Below, in pieces: positions 61,155 through 64,000 of a stretch of DNA of 64,000 nt. The stretch comes from an uncultured Eubacteriales bacterium (GTDB taxonomy: Bacteria; Bacillota; Clostridia; Christensenellales; CAG-138), in contig ONNZ01000001.1 of NCBI GenBank assembly GCA_900319345.1, positions 190,739-254,738 on the forward strand. Direction: 5' to 3'. Within the stretch, counting starts at the first letter, position 1, and every line of letters starts with the position of its first letter. Below the pieces are notes generated by a model that saw only the letters and a program-made list of their open reading frames with translations, searched no databases and had not been told where the DNA came from. Position numbers and translations under genes: made by a program.

Positions 61155-62297
61155 TTATTCCCCTTTAAACCTCTTGTCCAGCGCCTCGGCGATCAGGCTC
61201 AGGGCCTTGGTGGGGGCCAGGGTTCCGGCTCTGACCTGGGCTTCCACGGATTCACGGGCAGCGGAGACCGCCTCGTCCCGGAGGAACAGGTTCATGAGAT
61301 AGTCCTGGGTCATCTCCTGGAGCCAGGTCAGATTCTGGGCCGCCCGGCGCTTGTCGAGCTGCCCGGTCTTCTTCATCTGGTCGATGTACTGAAGCACCAC
61401 GTCCCAGATCTCCTGGATGCCCTCGCCGGTGTATGCGGAGCAGGTGTAGGCCTTGGTGGTCCAGCCCTCGGTGGCGGGCATGAGGTAGTGGAGGATCTGC
61501 TCGTAGTCCGCCCGGGTCAGCAGCGCCTTCTGCAGGTTGTCGCCGTCGGCCTTGTTGACCAGGATCGCGTCGGCGAGCTCGATGACGCCCTTCTTCACGC
61601 CCTGCAGGTCGTCGCCGGCGCCGGTGAGCACCACCACCAGGAAGAAGTCCACCATGGACCGGACGGTGGTCTCGCTCTGGCCCACGCCCACGGTCTCGAC
61701 GAGGATGATGTCGTAGCCCGCCGCTTCCGCAAGGAGCATGGTCTCCCGGCTCTTTCGGGTGACGCCGCCCAGGGTGCCGCCGGCAGGAGAGGGGCGAATG
61801 AAGGCGTTGGGCTCCTTGGCGAGCTGCTCCATCCGGGTCTTGTCGCCCAGGATGGCGCCGCCGGTGACGGAGGAGCTGGGGTCTACAGCCAGGACCGCCA
61901 CCTTGTGGCCCTGCTGACAGAGCTTGGTGCCCAGGGCCTCGATGATGGTGGACTTGCCCGCGCCGGGGACGCCGGTGATGCCCACGCGGATGGCCTTGCC
62001 CGTGTAGGGGAGGAGCCGCTGGACGATGTCCTGGGCCATGGTGTAGTGCTTGGGCGCGTTGCTCTCCACCATGGTGATGGCCCGGGAGAGCTTCATACGG
62101 TCCCCGGCCAGCACGCCCTCCACGTAGTCGTCGATGGTCATCTTGGGCGGGCGGGCGGAGCGGGTGGCGTCGGTGGCGCGGCGGAGCTCCTCGTTGCTCT
62201 TGGTGATGCCGGTCATGACGAAGCTGGCGAACTTGGCGTCAGCCTGCTTCTCCTTGTCGATCCACTCGGGCTTATAGGTGGTGTATTCCTCTGGCAC
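61155..62297 (-). CDS. meaB: Methylmalonyl-CoA mutase-associated GTPase MeaB
   Basis: 380 residues, G3E-family GTPase that guards and reloads methylmalonyl-CoA mutase. Walker A is GVPGAGKST, Walker B DPSS with GDKTRM, VETVGVGQSE and the guanine-specificity NKAD are visible; the C-terminal dimerisation helices follow. The GTG at 62297 has AAGGAGG before it. An in-frame ATG at 62354 lies inside the upstream repeat and would add a tail encoded by that repeat, so it is rejected. Located downstream of the mutase gene on the same strand, with a repeat on each side. Confidence 0.94.
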   Translation of the reverse strand: MPEEYTTYKPEWIDKEKQADAKFASFVMTGITKSNEELRRATDATRSARPPKMTIDDYVEGVLAGDRMKLSRAITMVESNAPKHYTMAQDIVQRLLPYTGKAIRVGITGVPGAGKSTIIEALGTKLCQQGHKVAVLAVDPSSSVTGGAILGDKTRMEQLAKEPNAFIRPSPAGGTLGGVTRKSRETMLLAEAAGYDIILVETVGVGQSETTVRSMVDFFLVVVLTGAGDDLQGVKKGVIELADAILVNKADGDNLQKALLTRADYEQILHYLMPATEGWTTKAYTCSAYTGEGIQEIWDVVLQYIDQMKKTGQLDKRRAAQNLTWLQEMTQDYLMNLFLRDEAVSAARESVEAQVRAGTLAPTKALSLIAEALDKRFKGE

Positions 62298-62313
62298 GGG
62301 CTTCCTCCTTTTC

Positions 62314-62449
62314 GTCCCTTTTCTTTCAAGAAAAGGGACCCAAAAGAACTTCAAGAATGGAATAATCTTATTCGCGAAGTCTTTGATCCCTTCTTAAGCT
62401 TCTCTTTTTTGCGCCGCTTTTTTCTCTTCGGTGAAGAGAAAAAAGCGGC
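62314..62449. repeat. Intergenic hairpin repeat, copy 4
   Basis: Hairpin A is a 12-bp stem (62314-62325/62328-62339), followed by CCCAAAAGAACTTCAAGAA, a diverged middle, CCCTTCTTAAGCTTCTC, and hairpin B, a 17-bp stem (62413-62429/62433-62449). Hairpin B is 17 nt from the mutase stop. It lies in the same orientation as copy 3, on the other side of meaB. Confidence 0.85.
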
Positions 62450-62466
62450 AAAAGAGATGTTTTACG

Positions 62467-64000
62467 TTACTCTTCCTCTTCGTCCAAGCGCTTGTTCAAA
62501 ATCTCCAGCATGTCCTTGGCGGCGAAGGGGATGGGCGTGCCGGGGCCGTAGATGGCCGCGGCGCCGTGGTCCTTCAGGAACTGGTAGTCCTGGGCCGGGA
62601 TGACGCCGCCCGCGATGACCATGATGTCCCCGCGGCCCCGCTTCTGCAGCTCTTCCACCAGCTGCGGCAGCAGCGTCTTGTGACCGGCGGCCAGGGAGCT
62701 CATGCCCACGATGTGCACGTCGTTGTCCACGGCGTCCTGGGCCGTCTCGGCGGGCGTCTGGAACAGGGGCCCCACGTCGACCACGTAGCCCATGTCGGCG
62801 TAGCCGGTGGCCACCACCTTCGCGCCGCGGTCGTGGCCGTCCTGGCCCATCTTCGCGACCATGATCCGGGGCCGACGGCCGTGCTTCTTCTCGAACTCGG
62901 CGGTCATCTTCCGGACCTCCTCGATGGTGGCGGCGTCGGAGTACTCGGAGGAGTACACGCCGGAGATGCTGCGGATCACGGCCTTATGCCGCCCGCACAC
63001 CTTCTCCACCGCGTAGGAGATCTCGCCCAGGGACGCCCGGGCACGGGCCGCTTCCACGGCCAGCTCCAACAGATTGCCTTCTCCCGTTTCCATAGCTTTC
63101 GTGATGGCGTCCAGCTTCTGCTGCACGACTTCGTTGTCCCGGTTGGCGCGGAGCTTCTTCAGACGCTCGATCTGCGCCTGACGCACGGCCATGTTGTCCA
63201 CGTCCAGGATGTCGATGGCCTCCTCCTGGTCCAGGGGCAGATAGTTCAAACCGACGATCTTCTCGTCGTTGGAGTCGATGCGGGCCTGACGGCGGGCAGC
63301 GGCCTCCTCGATACGCATCTTGGGCAGGCCGGACTCGATGGCCTTGGACATGCCGCCCAGCTTCTCCACCTCCATGATGTGGGCCCAGGCGTGCTTGACC
63401 AGCTCGTTGGTGAGGGCTTCCACGTAGTAGGAGCCGCCCCAGGGGTCAACCACCTTGCAGACGCTGGTCTCGTCCTGGATGTACAGCTGGGTGTTCCGGG
63501 CGATCCGGGCGGAGAAGTCGGTGGGCAGGGCGATGGCCTCGTCGAGAGCGTTGGTGTGCAAGCTCTGGGTGTGCCCCAAGGCCGCGCCCATGGCCTCCAT
63601 GCAGGTGCGGGCCAGGTTGTTGAAGGGATCCTGAGCCGTGAGGGACCAGCCGGAGGTCTGGGAGTGGGTACGCAGCGCCAGGGACTTGGGGTTCTTGGGA
63701 TCGAATGTCTTGACGATCTTGGCCCACAGGATACGGGCGGCCCGCATCTTGGCCACCTCCATGAAGTAGTTCTTGCCGATGGCCCAGAAGAAGCTGAGCC
63801 GGGGGGCGAACTGGTCCACGGTCAGGCCCGCGTTCACGCCGGTGCGCAGGTACTCCCAGCCGTCGGCCAGGGTGTACGCCATCTCGATGTCGGCGGTGGC
63901 GCCGGCCTCCTGCATATGATAGCCGGAGATGGAGATGCAGTTGAACTTGGGCATGTTCTTGGAGGTATAGGCGAAGATGTCGCCGATGATCCGCATGCTG
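62467..64000 (-). CDS. Methylmalonyl-CoA mutase, C-terminal part (cut by window edge)
   Basis: About 510 codons of a protein normally near 720; the N-terminal ~210 residues lie beyond the right edge. It interconverts succinyl-CoA and (R)-methylmalonyl-CoA with adenosylcobalamin. The TIM-barrel part includes [28 protein letters not shown] and [10 protein letters not shown]. The B12-binding domain has the DGHDRG motif (D-x-H-x2-G, lower axial His) and the [12 protein letters not shown] and GGVIPAQD strands. The Met at 63996 is internal. With meaB next to it, this suggests propionate or succinate metabolism. Confidence 0.95.
   Translation of the reverse strand, partial: SMRIIGDIFAYTSKNMPKFNCISISGYHMQEAGATADIEMAYTLADGWEYLRTGVNAGLTVDQFAPRLSFFWAIGKNYFMEVAKMRAARILWAKIVKTFDPKNPKSLALRTHSQTSGWSLTAQDPFNNLARTCMEAMGAALGHTQSLHTNALDEAIALPTDFSARIARNTQLYIQDETSVCKVVDPWGGSYYVEALTNELVKHAWAHIMEVEKLGGMSKAIESGLPKMRIEEAAARRQARIDSNDEKIVGLNYLPLDQEEAIDILDVDNMAVRQAQIERLKKLRANRDNEVVQQKLDAITKAMETGEGNLLELAVEAARARASLGEISYAVEKVCGRHKAVIRSISGVYSSEYSDAATIEEVRKMTAEFEKKHGRRPRIMVAKMGQDGHDRGAKVVATGYADMGYVVDVGPLFQTPAETAQDAVDNDVHIVGMSSLAAGHKTLLPQLVEELQKRGRGDIMVIAGGVIPAQDYQFLKDHGAAAIYGPGTPIPFAAKDMLEILNKRLDEEEE

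Noticed and set aside
62298..62354. Upstream ATG start for meaB
   Set aside because: It lies in repeat copy 4 and would add a repeat-encoded tail; the GTG at 62297 has a strong ribosome site and matches the family N-terminus.
1..64000. tRNA, rRNA, CRISPR array, transposase or phage genes
   Set aside because: None was found on either strand by reading the sequence; small RNAs without clear structure could be missed.

Overview
The window reads as a chromosome segment of a GC-rich, anaerobic Bacillota, most likely an uncultured gut-type member of class Clostridia. The signs are strong AGGAGG-type ribosome sites, sigma-A promoters (two with perfect TTGACA-17-TATAAT), many Thr/Pro-linker lipoproteins, YitT, PepV, an M3 oligoendopeptidase, a CsoR/CopA/CopZ copper set and a C_GCAxxG_C_C protein. 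I saw no rRNA, tRNA, CRISPR array, phage or intact insertion sequence. Coding density is high. The only stretch over 300 bases without a gene is 45446..45822.

Left part (1..25 kb): a PAP2 phosphatase, dipeptidase PepV, a peptidoglycan-binding NlpC/P60 protein, a three-gene membrane-MerR/YbjQ/YhfC-protease operon, an M3 oligoendopeptidase, a polysaccharide deacetylase, a gamma-glutamyltransferase operon, a TrkA-C membrane protein, an AlaX editing protein, YitT, a GNAT/NUDIX pair, the TldD/TldE pair, a Thr/Pro-rich surface protein, copper homeostasis (csoR, copA, copZ) and a cysteine desulfidase.

Middle (25..36 kb): an esterase, then the most unusual locus. This is an MFS transporter, a small lipoprotein-like peptide of five ~16-residue repeats, and a radical SAM/SPASM enzyme starting 4 nt after the peptide's stop. 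It looks like a candidate ribosomally made, radical-SAM-modified peptide system. Next come an RCC1/phosphodiester-glycosidase fusion, a leucine-rich-repeat lipoprotein and a glutamine synthetase-glutaminase-membrane protein operon.

Right part (36..64 kb): two complete oligopeptide ABC transporter operons (A-B-C-D-F, all minus strand). Several subunits carry very large insertions, and one binding protein looks circularly permuted. They are followed by an M48 protease, a DUF885 lipoprotein, walJ-rlmH divergent from ispE, an ECF S component, and meaB with the 3' part of methylmalonyl-CoA mutase.

A structured intergenic repeat of about 100-140 bp occurs four times. Each copy lies just downstream of a gene in the same relative orientation, and one copy supplies the last codons of the oligoendopeptidase. 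Three genes (yitT, ispE, the deacetylase) have a -10 box placed so that the ATG falls at or next to the transcription start, suggesting leaderless mRNAs.
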